Below, one piece after another: positions 34,931 through 43,641 of a DNA stretch of 64,000 nucleotides (the first letter of the stretch is position 1; each line of letters begins with the position of its first letter). Position numbers and translations under genes: made by a program. The notes under the pieces are model-generated. The model was given only the letters and a program-made list of their open reading frames with translations. It made no database searches and was not told the DNA's origin. The DNA is from Bacteroidota bacterium. GTDB lineage: Bacteria > Bacteroidota > Bacteroidia > Flavobacteriales > Schleiferiaceae. The DNA lies in NCBI GenBank assembly GCA_016868755.1, contig VGFU01000005.1, positions 1 to 64,000 on the forward strand. The letters are read 5' to 3'.

Positions 34931-37562
34931 AGTTGATTAGGGGGCTGAGCCAGCGTTCGGCGTCGGCGAGCGGAATTCCGCGCCGTTGAGCGTAGTCGGA
35001 AATCTGATCGCTGTCGATTTTGGAGAGTCCGAAGTACTTGGCCTCAGGGTGCGCGAAGTAGTAACCGCTGACCGCGGCCGTGGGGTACATGGCCTTGGAT
35101 TCGGTGAGCCGAATGCCCGTATGGTACTCGGCGTCAAGGAGTTCGAATAGCAAATCCTTTTCAAGGTGGTCGGGGCAGGCCGGGTAGCCGGGGGCCGGGC
35201 GGATTCCTTGGTACTCCTCGGCGATCAGGGCATCGTTGGGTAGTTGTTCGTCGGCGGCGTAGCCCCAGAATTCGGTGCGCACGCGCTGGTGGAGGCGCTC
35301 GGCAAAGGCCTCGGCGAGGCGGTCGGCCAGCGCCTGTAGCATCAGCGCTCGGTAGTCGTCGTTGGCGTCCTTGAAGGCTTGGGTGCGCTCGTCGACTCCG
35401 TGGCCGGTGGTCACGGCAAATAGGCCTAGGGTGTCGCTTCCCGAAGGATCGATGAAGTCCGCCAAGGCAAGGTAGGGCTGACCCTCGGCCTTTTGGCCCT
35501 GCTGGCGAAGGGTTAAGAAGCGGCGCTCCCCGTTCGGCGTGACGACCGCGATGTCGTCGCCATCTTGGCGGGCCGGGAAGAATCCGTAGACGCCGTGGGC
35601 GGTAATCCACTTTTCGGCGACAATCTGCCGGAGCATGACCTGGGCGTCGTCAAAGAGGGACTTGGCTTGTGCACCCACTACCTCGTCGGTGAGGATGCGC
35701 GGGTACTTGCCGTGCAGGTCCCAGGCCTGAAAGAAGGGGGTCCAGTCTATGAAATGCACCAGGTCTTCGAGCGGGTAGTCGCGCAGCGGGAACACACCGT
35801 ACTGCTTCGGTGCGGCGGGCTTGGCGCTGAAGTCCGGCTGGTAGCGCTGGGCACGGGCCTGCTCGATGCCGGCGAAGCGGCGTTCGGCGCTGCGGCTGGC
35901 GTACTGCTCGCGCAGGCGTTCGTAGTCGGCGCGGACCTCGGAACTGTAGTCGGCCGCCTCGGCACTGAGGAGCTTTTGAACGACCGGAACGGCGCGCGAC
36001 GCGTCGTTGACGTGCACCAGCGGGCCGTCGTACACTGGCTGAATTTTGACAGCGGTGTGGGCGCGCGAGGTTGTGGCTCCGCCGATCAGCAACGGAATGG
36101 TGAAGCCCTGGCGCTTCATTTCGCTGGCCAAAAACACCATTTCGTCGAGTGAGGGCGTAATGAGTCCGCTCAGTCCGATGGCGTCCACACCGTGTTCGCG
36201 GGCCGCATCGAGGATTTTTTGCGGCGGAACCATAACCCCCAAGTCGATGACTTCGAAGTTGTTGCACTGCAGCACCACGCCGACAATGTTTTTGCCGATG
36301 TCGTGCACGTCGCCCTTGACCGTGGCCATCAAGATTTTGCCTTGCTTGCGCGGAGCCGTTCCGGCTGCCGCCGATTCGGCCGCAAAGTGGGGCTCTAGCC
36401 AGGCCACCGCGCGCTTCATGACCCGGGCCGACTTGACCACTTGGGGGAGGAACATCTTGCCGGCCCCGAAAAGGTCGCCGACCACGTTCATGCCGCGCAT
36501 CAGCGGACTCTCAATCACCGCGAGGGGGCTGCCCAGGGCCAGCATGGCCTCTTCGGCGTCCTGTTCGACGTAGGCGTCGAGTCCGTTGACCAGGCTGTGC
36601 TCAATGCGGGCGTCGATGGGAAGCTCGCGCCACGACTCGTCTTTTTGGCGGACTTGGCCGGCGCCCTTGACGTTCTCGGCGTAGCTGAGCAGGCGTTCGG
36701 TAGCGTCGTCGCGGCGGTCGAGGAGCACGTCTTCAATGCGGTCGCGGAGTTCCGCCTCAATTTGCTCGTAGACGATGAGTTGGCCGGGGTTGACGATGCC
36801 CATGTCCATGCCGTGCTGGACTCCGTGGTAGAGAAAGCACGCGTGCATGGCCTCGCGCACGTGGTCGTTGCCGCGAAAGCTGAAGCTGACGTTGGACACG
36901 CCGCCGCTGACCTTGGCTCCAGGCAGGTTTTTTTTGATCCAGGCCGTGGACTCAAAGAAGTCGAGGGCATTGCGGCGGTGCTCGTCCATGCCCGTGGCGA
37001 CCGGGAAGATGTTGGGGTCGAAAATGACGTCCTCGGCGGGGAATCCGTCCGCCACCAGCAAGCGGTAGGCGCGGCTGCAGATTTCGACGCGGCGGTCGTA
37101 GGAATCCGCTTGGCCCTGCTCGTCGAAGGCCATAACGATCACCGCGGCCCCGAAGCGGCGGCAGTGGCGCGCTTGGTAGAGGAATTCCGCCTCGCCCGAT
37201 TTGAGCGAAATGGAGTTGACGACGACTTTGCCCTGCACGCACTTGAGGCCGGCCGCGATGATTTCCCACTTCGACGAGTCGATCATTATGGGGATGCGTG
37301 CAATGTCGGGCTCGGAGGCTATAAGGTTGAGGAAGGTGGTCATGGCCTCGACGCCGTCGAGCATGCCTTCGTCCATGTTGACGTCGAGGATTTGGGCTCC
37401 GCCGGTGACCTGGTCGCGGGCGATGTCAAGGGCCTCGTCGTACGTTCCTTCTTGAATGAGGCGCAGGAATTTGCGCGATCCGGTGACGTTGGTACGCTCG
37501 CCGACGTTGACGAAGTTGGTCGCCGGAGTAATGACTAGGGGTTCGAGTCCGCTGAGCTTCAT
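34929..37562 (-). CDS. metH: Methionine synthase, B12-binding part of a split MetH
   Basis: 877 residues that carry three of the four MetH modules: the pterin-binding domain ([21 protein letters not shown], about 15-280), the cobalamin-binding module with cap and the axial histidine in [18 protein letters not shown] plus [17 protein letters not shown] and [11 protein letters not shown], and the C-terminal SAM-dependent reactivation domain ([49 protein letters not shown]). The homocysteine domain is encoded by the gene just upstream, and the ATG overlaps that stop (ATGA). The split form is usual in many Bacteroidota. An upstream in-frame extension to 37643 would lie inside the partner gene. 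Confidence 0.95.
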   Translation of the reverse strand: MKLSGLEPLVITPATNFVNVGERTNVTGSRKFLRLIQEGTYDEALDIARDQVTGGAQILDVNMDEGMLDGVEAMTTFLNLIASEPDIARIPIMIDSSKWEIIAAGLKCVQGKVVVNSISLKSGEAEFLYQARHCRRFGAAVIVMAFDEQGQADSYDRRVEICSRAYRLLVADGFPAEDVIFDPNIFPVATGMDEHRRNALDFFESTAWIKKNLPGAKVSGGVSNVSFSFRGNDHVREAMHACFLYHGVQHGMDMGIVNPGQLIVYEQIEAELRDRIEDVLLDRRDDATERLLSYAENVKGAGQVRQKDESWRELPIDARIEHSLVNGLDAYVEQDAEEAMLALGSPLAVIESPLMRGMNVVGDLFGAGKMFLPQVVKSARVMKRAVAWLEPHFAAESAAAGTAPRKQGKILMATVKGDVHDIGKNIVGVVLQCNNFEVIDLGVMVPPQKILDAAREHGVDAIGLSGLITPSLDEMVFLASEMKRQGFTIPLLIGGATTSRAHTAVKIQPVYDGPLVHVNDASRAVPVVQKLLSAEAADYSSEVRADYERLREQYASRSAERRFAGIEQARAQRYQPDFSAKPAAPKQYGVFPLRDYPLEDLVHFIDWTPFFQAWDLHGKYPRILTDEVVGAQAKSLFDDAQVMLRQIVAEKWITAHGVYGFFPARQDGDDIAVVTPNGERRFLTLRQQGQKAEGQPYLALADFIDPSGSDTLGLFAVTTGHGVDERTQAFKDANDDYRALMLQALADRLAEAFAERLHQRVRTEFWGYAADEQLPNDALIAEEYQGIRPAPGYPACPDHLEKDLLFELLDAEYHTGIRLTESKAMYPTAAVSGYYFAHPEAKYFGLSKIDSDQISDYAQRRGIPLADAERWLSPLIN

Positions 37563-38551
37563 TGGGCTTGGGGGATTCGGGGTTGGCGTCCGGCGGCGCG
37601 GGAGGCGAATTCGCGGATGTGGTCGGGGGTGGTTCCGCAGCACCCGCCGAGGATGTTGACGATTCCGAGGTCGAGGTATTCCGCTACTGCGTCGGCCATT
37701 TGCGCGGGCGTTTCGTCGTATCCGCCAAAGGCGTTGGGCAGGCCCGCGTTGGGGTAGGCGCTGATGAGGAATGGCGTGTTGGCCGCGAGCGTTTGCAGGT
37801 AGGGGCGCAGGTCTTTGGCTCCGAGGGCGCAGTTCAGGCCGATGCTGAGTAAGGGCATGTGGCTCATGCTGATCAAGAAGGCCTCGGTGGTTTGCCCGCT
37901 CAGGGTGCGGCCGCTGGCGTCGGTAATGGTTCCGCTGATCATAATCGGAACTTCTTTGCCCGTCGCCGCAAACGCGTCCTGAATCGCATAGAGGGCCGCC
38001 TTGGCGTTGAGGGTGTCGAAGATTGTTTCGACCAAAAGCACGTCCACTCCACCCTCGATCAGGGCCTCGGCCTGCTCCTGGTAGGCTGTGGCCAGCTCGT
38101 CAAAGCTGATGGCGCGGTAGGCCGGACGGTTGACGTCGGGGCTCAGGCTGAGGGTTCGGTTGGTAGGGCCAATGGCGCCGGCCACGAAGCGCGGCTTGTC
38201 GGGTGTGCTGTACGCGTCGGCGGCTTTGCGGGCCAGCTGGGCTCCGGCGAGGTTGAGTTCGCGGACCAGGGTTTCCATACCGTAGTCGGCCATCGAAACA
38301 GTCTGGGCGTTGAAGGTGTTGGTCTCGACGATATCGGCCCCGGCGGCGAAGTACTTGGCGTGGATTTCTTCTACGATCTGCGGTTGGGTCAGGTTGAGCA
38401 GGTCGTTGTTGCCTTTGAGCGGATGCTCCCAGCCGGCAAAGCGCGCGCCGCGGTAGCCGGCCTCGTCGAGGCGGTATTCTTGAAGCATGGACCCCATAGC
38501 GCCATCCAAGATGAGGATGCGCTCGCGGGCGATGGATTGTAGTGGATGCAT
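37559..38551 (-). CDS. metH: Methionine synthase, homocysteine-binding part of a split MetH
   Basis: 330 residues equal to the N-terminal module of MetH, a TIM barrel that binds zinc and homocysteine. Marks are [34 protein letters not shown], the first zinc cysteine in [17 protein letters not shown] and the Cys pair in [15 protein letters not shown]. The start at ATG 38551 gives the standard N-terminus; a longer frame to 38659 would run through the riboswitch expression platform. It is preceded by a SAM-I riboswitch and a hairpin that ends one base before the ATG. Overlaps the second half by 4 nt. Confidence 0.95.
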   Translation of the reverse strand: MHPLQSIARERILILDGAMGSMLQEYRLDEAGYRGARFAGWEHPLKGNNDLLNLTQPQIVEEIHAKYFAAGADIVETNTFNAQTVSMADYGMETLVRELNLAGAQLARKAADAYSTPDKPRFVAGAIGPTNRTLSLSPDVNRPAYRAISFDELATAYQEQAEALIEGGVDVLLVETIFDTLNAKAALYAIQDAFAATGKEVPIMISGTITDASGRTLSGQTTEAFLISMSHMPLLSIGLNCALGAKDLRPYLQTLAANTPFLISAYPNAGLPNAFGGYDETPAQMADAVAEYLDLGIVNILGGCCGTTPDHIREFASRAAGRQPRIPQAQ

Positions 38552-38552
38552 G

Positions 38553-38584
38553 GTCCTTCGTTCGTTGCGCTTATGCAGAAGGAC
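38553..38584 (-). promoter_or_regulatory. Start-capping hairpin of the metH leader
   Basis: On the minus strand GTCCTTC (38584-38578) pairs perfectly with GAAGGAC (38559-38553) across an 18-nt loop that ends in AACGAAC. The 3' arm, which holds the only purine-rich ribosome-binding candidate (AAGGA), ends one base before the metH ATG. This is the likely off-state of the SAM-I switch. Confidence 0.65.
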
Positions 38585-38610
38585 TCTTGGGACGCGCGGA
38601 GCGGTCGCAA

Positions 38611-38722
38611 TCTCATCTTTCCACCTCAGCCTTGCGGCTTCAGCAGCGGGAGTTGGCACCCTACAGGGTTTTTAGGGTTGCCAAGACGTCAACGGGCCCG
38701 TCCCTCAGTCTTTCTGGATAAG
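38611..38722 (-). promoter_or_regulatory. SAM-I (S-box) riboswitch controlling metH1-metH2-metF
   Basis: Read on the minus strand, the S-box elements occur in order: CTTATCC (P1 5' arm), AGAAAGACTGAGGGAC, GGGCCC, TTGACGTCTTGGCAACC, a P3 hairpin (CCCT/AGGG), GGTGCCAACTCCCGC, a P4 hairpin and AAAGATGAGA (P1 3' arm). CTTATC pairs with GATGAG to close P1. This aptamer binds S-adenosylmethionine and shuts off methionine genes when SAM is high. No strong terminator lies between it and metH; a hairpin over the start region suggests control of translation. Confidence 0.93.
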
Positions 38723-38727
38723 CGCTG

Positions 38728-38735
38728 CAAAGTTA
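38728..38735 (-). promoter_or_regulatory. -7 box for the metH operon
   Basis: TAACTTTG on the minus strand, immediately upstream of the SAM-I aptamer, so the transcript would start about at the P1 stem. The leader is then about 170 nt. Confidence 0.65.
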
Positions 38736-38811
38736 GTTCACGCCGGACTGGTTTGCATCGGTCAAATGTTTCGGGTTTTTAATCATTCGTTGGCGTACGG
38801 CGTGGCGTACC

Positions 38812-38819
38812 TACCTTTG
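38812..38819 (+). promoter_or_regulatory. -7 box for metK
   Basis: TACCTTTG, ending 5 bases before the SAM-II aptamer begins. A TTGG 18 nt upstream could be the -33 element. The leader is about 120 nt. Confidence 0.65.
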
Positions 38820-38824
38820 CGGCG

Positions 38825-38879
38825 CGTGGAAGGATTTGTCCGATTGCAACCACGGTAAAAAATGCTAAACCGGTGGACC
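38825..38879 (+). promoter_or_regulatory. SAM-II riboswitch controlling metK
   Basis: P1 is CGTGG (38825-38829) with CCACG (38850-38854). Inside the loop are GATTTG and GATTGCAA, both conserved in SAM-II. After P1 come GGTAAAAAA and TGCTAAA, the conserved A-rich linker. The tail GGAC (38875-38878) is the exact complement of loop GTCC (38838-38841) and forms the H-type pseudoknot. A second GTCC at 38884-38887 could compete for the same GGAC. SAM-II is a compact SAM aptamer known from Alphaproteobacteria and Bacteroidota. Confidence 0.88.
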
Positions 38880-38891
38880 ATTGTCCGGCGC

Positions 38892-38945
38892 AGCAGCAAT
38901 TTACCGCAGTAGGATTCCGAAGCACGCAGATTTAAAACTGTTGCT
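38892..38945 (+). promoter_or_regulatory. Start-capping hairpin of the metK leader
   Basis: AGCAGCA (38892-38898) can pair with TGTTGCT (38939-38945; one G-T pair), and the ATG follows directly. The 40-nt loop makes this weaker than the metH and TPP counterparts, but the position of the 3' arm is the same. Confidence 0.4.
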
Positions 38946-40226
38946 ATGAGCTACTTATTTACCTCTGAGTCCGTTTCTGAAGGACACCCCGACAAAGTCG
39001 CCGACCAAATTTCGGACGCGCTTGTCGACCACTTTCTCGCCTTTGATCCCGATTCGAAAGTTGCATGCGAAACCCTAGTAACCACAGGGCAAGTGGTGCT
39101 GGCGGGCGAAGTCAAGTCGCGCACTTACATCGACGCCGGCGAAATCGCCCGCGAAGTGATTCGCCGCATCGGATACACCAAGTCCGAGTACATGTTTGAG
39201 GCCAATTCATGCGGCGTGTTCAGCGCCATCCACGAGCAATCGCCCGACATCAACCAAGGCGTAGACCGCGCTTCGAAAGAAGAGCAGGGCGCTGGCGACC
39301 AGGGAATTATGTTCGGTTATGCCACCGACGAGACCGACACCTACATGCCGCTGGCGCTCGAGCTGAGCCACTTGCTGCTTCGCGAACTGGCCGCTATTCG
39401 CAAGGAGGGAAAGGTGATGAAGTACCTGCGCCCCGACGCCAAGAGCCAAGTGACCATTCGCTACAGCGACCGCAACGTGCCCGAAGCGATCGATACGATT
39501 GTTATTTCGACCCAGCACGACGACTTCGCAGACGAAAAGCCCATGCAGGAGCGCATCACGGCGGACATCAAGCGCTACCTGATTCCGCGCATTAAGAAGC
39601 AATTGCCGCGCCGCGTGCAGCGACTGTTCAACGCCGACGTGCGCTACTTGATCAATCCGACGGGCAAGTTCGTGATTGGCGGACCGCACGGCGACACCGG
39701 TTTGACCGGCCGCAAGATTATCGTCGACACCTACGGCGGCAAGGGCGCCCATGGCGGCGGAGCCTTCAGCGGCAAGGATCCCTCGAAGGTGGACCGTTCC
39801 GCGGCCTACGCGGCGCGCTACGTAGCCAAGAACTTGGTGGCCGCAGGCGTGGCCAAGCAGGTTCTAGTGCAGCTCGCCTACGCGATTGGTGTAGCCGAGC
39901 CCGTGGGCTTCTACCTGAACACCTACGGCACGGCGGCCGTGCGCGGAGCCGATGGAAAGAAGCTCGCCGACGGCGCGATTGCCGAGCGCGTGCAGAAGCT
40001 GTTTGACCTTCGCCCCTACGGAATCGAGACCAAGTTTGGCCTCCGCAGCCCAATTTACTCGGAGACTGCCGCCTACGGCCACATGGGCCGCGCGCCGCAA
40101 ATCGTGGAGAAGCAGTTCAAGCGCCCGACCGACAAGGGCATCGAAGTCAAGACCATGAAGGTGGACCTCTTCACGTGGGAGAAGCTCGACGCCGTGGATT
40201 CGATTAAGAAGGCGTTTGGACTTTAG
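38946..40226 (+). CDS. metK: S-adenosylmethionine synthetase
   Basis: Makes SAM from methionine and ATP. 426 residues, about 40 longer than E. coli MetK, which is common in Bacteroidota. Motifs: [62 protein letters not shown], the signature [21 protein letters not shown] and [30 protein letters not shown]. It is transcribed away from metH and carries its own SAM-II riboswitch, so SAM represses its own synthesis. The 120-nt leader is one of the longest in the window. A repeat and a terminator follow the stop. Confidence 0.97.
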   Translation: MSYLFTSESVSEGHPDKVADQISDALVDHFLAFDPDSKVACETLVTTGQVVLAGEVKSRTYIDAGEIAREVIRRIGYTKSEYMFEANSCGVFSAIHEQSPDINQGVDRASKEEQGAGDQGIMFGYATDETDTYMPLALELSHLLLRELAAIRKEGKVMKYLRPDAKSQVTIRYSDRNVPEAIDTIVISTQHDDFADEKPMQERITADIKRYLIPRIKKQLPRRVQRLFNADVRYLINPTGKFVIGGPHGDTGLTGRKIIVDTYGGKGAHGGGAFSGKDPSKVDRSAAYAARYVAKNLVAAGVAKQVLVQLAYAIGVAEPVGFYLNTYGTAAVRGADGKKLADGAIAERVQKLFDLRPYGIETKFGLRSPIYSETAAYGHMGRAPQIVEKQFKRPTDKGIEVKTMKVDLFTWEKLDAVDSIKKAFGL

Positions 40227-40282
40227 TACCTCGTTTCTGGTTACTGGTTTCTAGTTTTCTGCAACTGGTTTCTGGTATCTTG
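40227..40282 (+). repeat. Stop-codon-associated intergenic repeat, copy 4
   Basis: Directly after the metK stop come CGTTTCTGGTTACTGG, TTTCTAGTTTTCTGC and AACTGGTTTCTGG. The unit TTTCTGGTT is repeated within it. It ends just before the metK terminator. Confidence 0.6.
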
Positions 40283-40288
40283 ATTTTG

Positions 40289-40320
40289 AGCCCTGGCTGC
40301 GCGAGTAGCTGGGGCTTTTT
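40289..40320 (+). terminator. Rho-independent terminator of metK
   Basis: AGCCCTGGCT (40289-40298) pairs with AGCTGGGGCT (40307-40316), two G-T pairs included, followed by a T-run. The T-run overlaps the stop codon of the convergent hicB. Confidence 0.75.
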
Positions 40321-40720
40321 ATTTAGTCGAAAACGTAAGTGTCGCCAGCTCTTCACCGAGTTCATTGATCCCGTTCATGATGCGCAATACTTGCTTTGGT
40401 GAGGGCTCTTTGGTACCCGATACATATTGAGACAATAGACTTGGATTAAGACCTATCCGCTCAGCAAGAAACTTAGCATTGAGTACGCGGTAGTGGCTGA
40501 AAAACTGCTGAAAATCAAACTTTAACTTGAAATTCTGAGGGCCATATTCAATCTGATCATCTTCATGTAAGAGTGACATGGCCTCAGAAATGTTCGCATA
40601 AACTTCATTAATAGAACCTCCTGTTGTGTAGACTGGGAAATCTTGAGTGTACGCAGAATATCCAGTATTCGTTACCTCGACAACTACTGGAATCTTTGGA
40701 TGTTTTTTTTCTTTTTTCAT
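40319..40720 (-). CDS. hicB: HicB-type antitoxin with C-terminal helix-turn-helix
   Basis: 133 residues. The N-terminal half is a degraded HicB fold (IPVVVEVTNTGYSAYTQDFPVYTTGGSINEVYANISEAMSLL), which binds and blocks HicA. The C-terminal half is an XRE-type DNA-binding domain (NAKFLAERIGLNPSLLSQYVSGTKEPSPKQVLRIMNGINELGEEL). The ATG overlaps the hicA stop (ATGA), so toxin and antitoxin are made in fixed ratio. The order is toxin first. The gene is clearly more AT-rich than its neighbours metK and ahcY, which suggests later acquisition. It probably represses its own promoter at the inverted repeat 40924-40953. Confidence 0.88.
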   Translation of the reverse strand: MKKEKKHPKIPVVVEVTNTGYSAYTQDFPVYTTGGSINEVYANISEAMSLLHEDDQIEYGPQNFKLKFDFQQFFSHYRVLNAKFLAERIGLNPSLLSQYVSGTKEPSPKQVLRIMNGINELGEELATLTFSTK

Positions 40721-40905
40721 CGTAAACCGGCGTCTTTTTTAATTCGAAGTTCCAATCCGCGTGCAATTTCTTTAGCTCCATGATTTGGCACAACCAACAT
40801 CACTCCAGGCCTCTCATCATGAATGAACTTCACGTGTGATCCTTTTTGACTTTTGGAGTACCAACCATTGGCTTGCAGCAATCGAATTAGCTCATTTGAC
40901 TTCAC
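40717..40905 (-). CDS. hicA: HicA-type mRNA interferase toxin
   Basis: A 62-residue double-stranded-RNA-binding-fold toxin that cuts mRNA and halts translation. The pattern is KSNELIRLLQANGWYSKSQKGSHVKFIHDERPGVMLVVPNHGAKEIARGLELRIKKDAGL, with the catalytic His in GSHVKF. The GTG start at 40905 gives the canonical KSNELI start; a TTG at 40911 lies inside the promoter box. Upstream of hicB with a 4-nt overlap. The full fold and catalytic His are kept, so it looks active. Confidence 0.9.
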   Translation of the reverse strand: MKSNELIRLLQANGWYSKSQKGSHVKFIHDERPGVMLVVPNHGAKEIARGLELRIKKDAGLR

Positions 40906-40908
40906 ATA

Positions 40909-40916
40909 CAAAAGTA
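40909..40916 (-). promoter_or_regulatory. -7 box for hicAB, 3 nt from the GTG start
   Basis: TACTTTTG on the minus strand, only 3 nt before GTG 40905, so the hicA mRNA is probably leaderless. Confidence 0.6.
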
Positions 40917-40923
40917 CATCATA

Positions 40924-40953
40924 ATTTACTTTTAGCTTTAACTAGAAGTAAAT
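40924..40953 (-). promoter_or_regulatory. Inverted repeat, likely HicB operator
   Basis: ATTTACTT (40924-40931) and AAGTAAAT (40946-40953) are perfect 8-bp arms with a 14-bp spacer, just upstream of the hicAB -7 box. The position over the -33 region fits binding by the HTH domain of HicB. Confidence 0.6.
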
Positions 40954-40963
40954 AATTATTAAC

Positions 40964-40993
40964 AAAAACCCCCGGTCGCTCGCGCGGCCGGGG
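40964..40993 (-). terminator. Rho-independent terminator of ahcY
   Basis: On the minus strand a 10-bp stem (CCCCGGCCGC with GCGACCGGGG, one G-T pair) and 4-nt loop are followed by GTTTTTG. It lies 25 bp after the ahcY stop. Confidence 0.82.
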
Positions 40994-41018
40994 TTCCGAA
41001 TAAAGCCCTTAAAACGGC

Positions 41019-42338
<1,320 letters not shown>

Positions 42339-42359
42339 AGCAATGATTATTTGGAGGCG

Positions 42360-42367
42360 CAAAGATA
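42360..42367 (-). promoter_or_regulatory. -7 box for ahcY
   Basis: TATCTTTG on the minus strand, 21 nt before the ahcY ATG. It abuts the ATG of the divergent fusion gene. Confidence 0.6.
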
Positions 42368-43536
42368 TGGAAAATTCGGGGGCTGAAGTCGCCGAAGTCG
42401 GTCATTTTGGCCTCGTCCTTGCGCGTATTTCTCTTGGTCAAGCCGCTGATTTTGAGGCGGAATTTACTTCAGTCACGGATTTTTTATCTCCCGCCGATCA
42501 GGAGCGGTGGGCTGAGCTAAAACCGGGTCCGAGGCGCGCAGCGTTTTGGGCGGCACGGCAGGCGTTGGCAGCGGCGCTGAGCGGCACCTCAATGAGTCCG
42601 CGCGACGTGAGCTACGATGGGGAGCGCCCCGTACTGCCCCGGGGCAACTTGAGCCTGTCGCACGGCGGAGCTTGGGCGGTCGCGGCGTACCACCCCCTTT
42701 TGCCGGTGGGGATTGACGTAGAGGCTCCGCGCGCCCAGCTCGAACGGGTCATCGCTCGCGTGGCCTGTGAACGCGAAGTGGCGGAACTCGACCATGCGAC
42801 GGTTTGGGGCGCCAAAGAAGCGGTGTATAAGGCAGCTGGAATAAAAGGGCTCGACTGGAAGAAGGAAATTGACGTCCGGTCGACCCGCGAAGCCATGTGC
42901 ACCCGCAGCCACGAACGCTACGCGCTTGAATCGTTTCCAATGGGCGCCGATCGAGTCGTGGTGGCGGTGCGCCAACCGCTGCGCGTTGTGCTTACCGGGC
43001 CTGAAAGCGCAGGGAAAACACAGTTAGCGGCAAAGCTTGCTCGGGAATTCCGTACCCTATGGACCCCCGAAATCGCGCGCGAGTACCTGAGCGAACACGG
43101 CCCGGACTACGCGGCCGACGACGTGGTCAAGATGGCGCGCCTGCAAGCCGAGCGCGCCGAAGAGCTAGCCGCAAGCTGCTCTGAGATTGTCATTGAAGAC
43201 ACGGACGTGCTGACGCAGCGCATCTGGTTCCGCGAAAAGTACGGGCGGCCGAACCCTGAACTCGAAGCTATGCCCCTCAAGGGAGACCTTTATTTGCTCT
43301 GTGCACCTGACCTCGCGTGGACGCAGGACCCCCTGCGCGAGCACCCCAAAGAGTCCGACCGACAACGACATTTTGAGCAATACCATACTGAATTAGAACG
43401 CAATAAAAAAACATTTAACGTGGTTTCAGGACAGGGTTCCGCACGAAAAACCAATGCGCTGCGAACACTTGAAGGCTACGGCGTGTTACCTTTGGCGAAG
43501 CACAGGGGTGCCGGCGATGAGATCCGGCTGAGATGA
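42367..43536 (+). CDS. Fusion of 4'-phosphopantetheinyl transferase and NadR-like kinase/ATPase
   Basis: 389 residues. The N-terminal part (1-200) is an Sfp/HetI-type phosphopantetheinyl transferase: [13 protein letters not shown], the metal-binding [14 protein letters not shown] and [12 protein letters not shown]. The C-terminal part (about 205-385) is an AAA_28/NadR-kinase-like P-loop domain: [43 protein letters not shown] and [32 protein letters not shown]. These are normally separate proteins; here there is no linker and no internal start. A GGAGG ribosome-binding site stands 9 nt before ATG 42367. The last 17 codons overlap the promoter and aptamer of the next gene. Confidence 0.83.
   Translation: MENSGAEVAEVGHFGLVLARISLGQAADFEAEFTSVTDFLSPADQERWAELKPGPRRAAFWAARQALAAALSGTSMSPRDVSYDGERPVLPRGNLSLSHGGAWAVAAYHPLLPVGIDVEAPRAQLERVIARVACEREVAELDHATVWGAKEAVYKAAGIKGLDWKKEIDVRSTREAMCTRSHERYALESFPMGADRVVVAVRQPLRVVLTGPESAGKTQLAAKLAREFRTLWTPEIAREYLSEHGPDYAADDVVKMARLQAERAEELAASCSEIVIEDTDVLTQRIWFREKYGRPNPELEAMPLKGDLYLLCAPDLAWTQDPLREHPKESDRQRHFEQYHTELERNKKTFNVVSGQGSARKTNALRTLEGYGVLPLAKHRGAGDEIRLR
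43487..43494 (+). promoter_or_regulatory. -7 box for the TPP-controlled receptor, inside the upstream CDS
   Basis: TACCTTTG lies within the last codons of the PPTase-kinase gene and is immediately followed by the TPP aptamer. It gives the receptor its own start site with a riboswitch at the 5' end. Confidence 0.68.
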
Positions 43537-43578
43537 TACCCTAGAACCTGGGCGGGTAATGCCGCCAAGGAAGTCGCG
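43495..43578 (+). promoter_or_regulatory. TPP (THI-box) riboswitch
   Basis: Conserved THI elements occur in order: AGGGGTGCC, a P3 hairpin (CCGG..CCGG), CTGAGATGATACCC, TAGAACCTG, GGCGGGTAATGCCGCC (P5 with its loop) and AAGGAAGT. GGGGT pairs with ACCC as in known P2 stems. P1 is less regular; GCAC (43500-43503) with GTCGC (one bulge) is the best option. It binds thiamine pyrophosphate and lowers expression when TPP is abundant. The 5' part overlaps the 3' end of the upstream coding region. Confidence 0.93.
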
Positions 43579-43581
43579 AAG

Positions 43582-43600
43582 CCGCACCCTTAGCGTGCGG
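43582..43600 (+). promoter_or_regulatory. Hairpin directly after the TPP aptamer
   Basis: CCGCAC pairs perfectly with GTGCGG across a 7-nt loop. The following bases are GCATTTCTG, too poor in T for a good intrinsic terminator. It is probably part of the expression platform. Confidence 0.45.
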
Positions 43601-43608
43601 GCATTTCT

Positions 43609-43640
43609 GTGCACGAGAACCGATTTAACAAACCGTGCAC
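43609..43640 (+). promoter_or_regulatory. Start-capping hairpin of the TPP leader
   Basis: GTGCACG (43609-43615) pairs perfectly with CGTGCAC (43634-43640) across an 18-nt loop that ends in AACAAAC; one base later comes ATG 43642. Stem length, loop length and distance to the ATG equal those in the metH leader. Confidence 0.65.
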
Positions 43641-43641
43641 G

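Noticed and set aside
36441-37538. 365-codon open frame opposite metH
   Set aside because: Antisense shadow of conserved pterin-binding and cobalamin domains; no start signals or domain.
37563-37643. Longer start for the second metH gene
   Set aside because: It lies inside the 3' end of the first metH gene in another frame and reads as Pro/Arg-rich noise; the ATGA overlap at 37559-37562 is the natural junction.
38552-38659. Longer start for the first metH gene
   Set aside because: The extension runs through the start-capping hairpin and the edge of the SAM-I aptamer and has no homology to MetH.
40319-40911. Part of a prophage or larger defence island
   Set aside because: Only the HicAB pair is present; both neighbours are core methyl-cycle genes and there is no integrase, attachment site or further foreign gene.
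43582-43600. Intrinsic terminator after the TPP aptamer
   Set aside because: The 6-bp stem is followed by GCATTTCTG and not a T-run, so I record it as a hairpin of the expression platform only.
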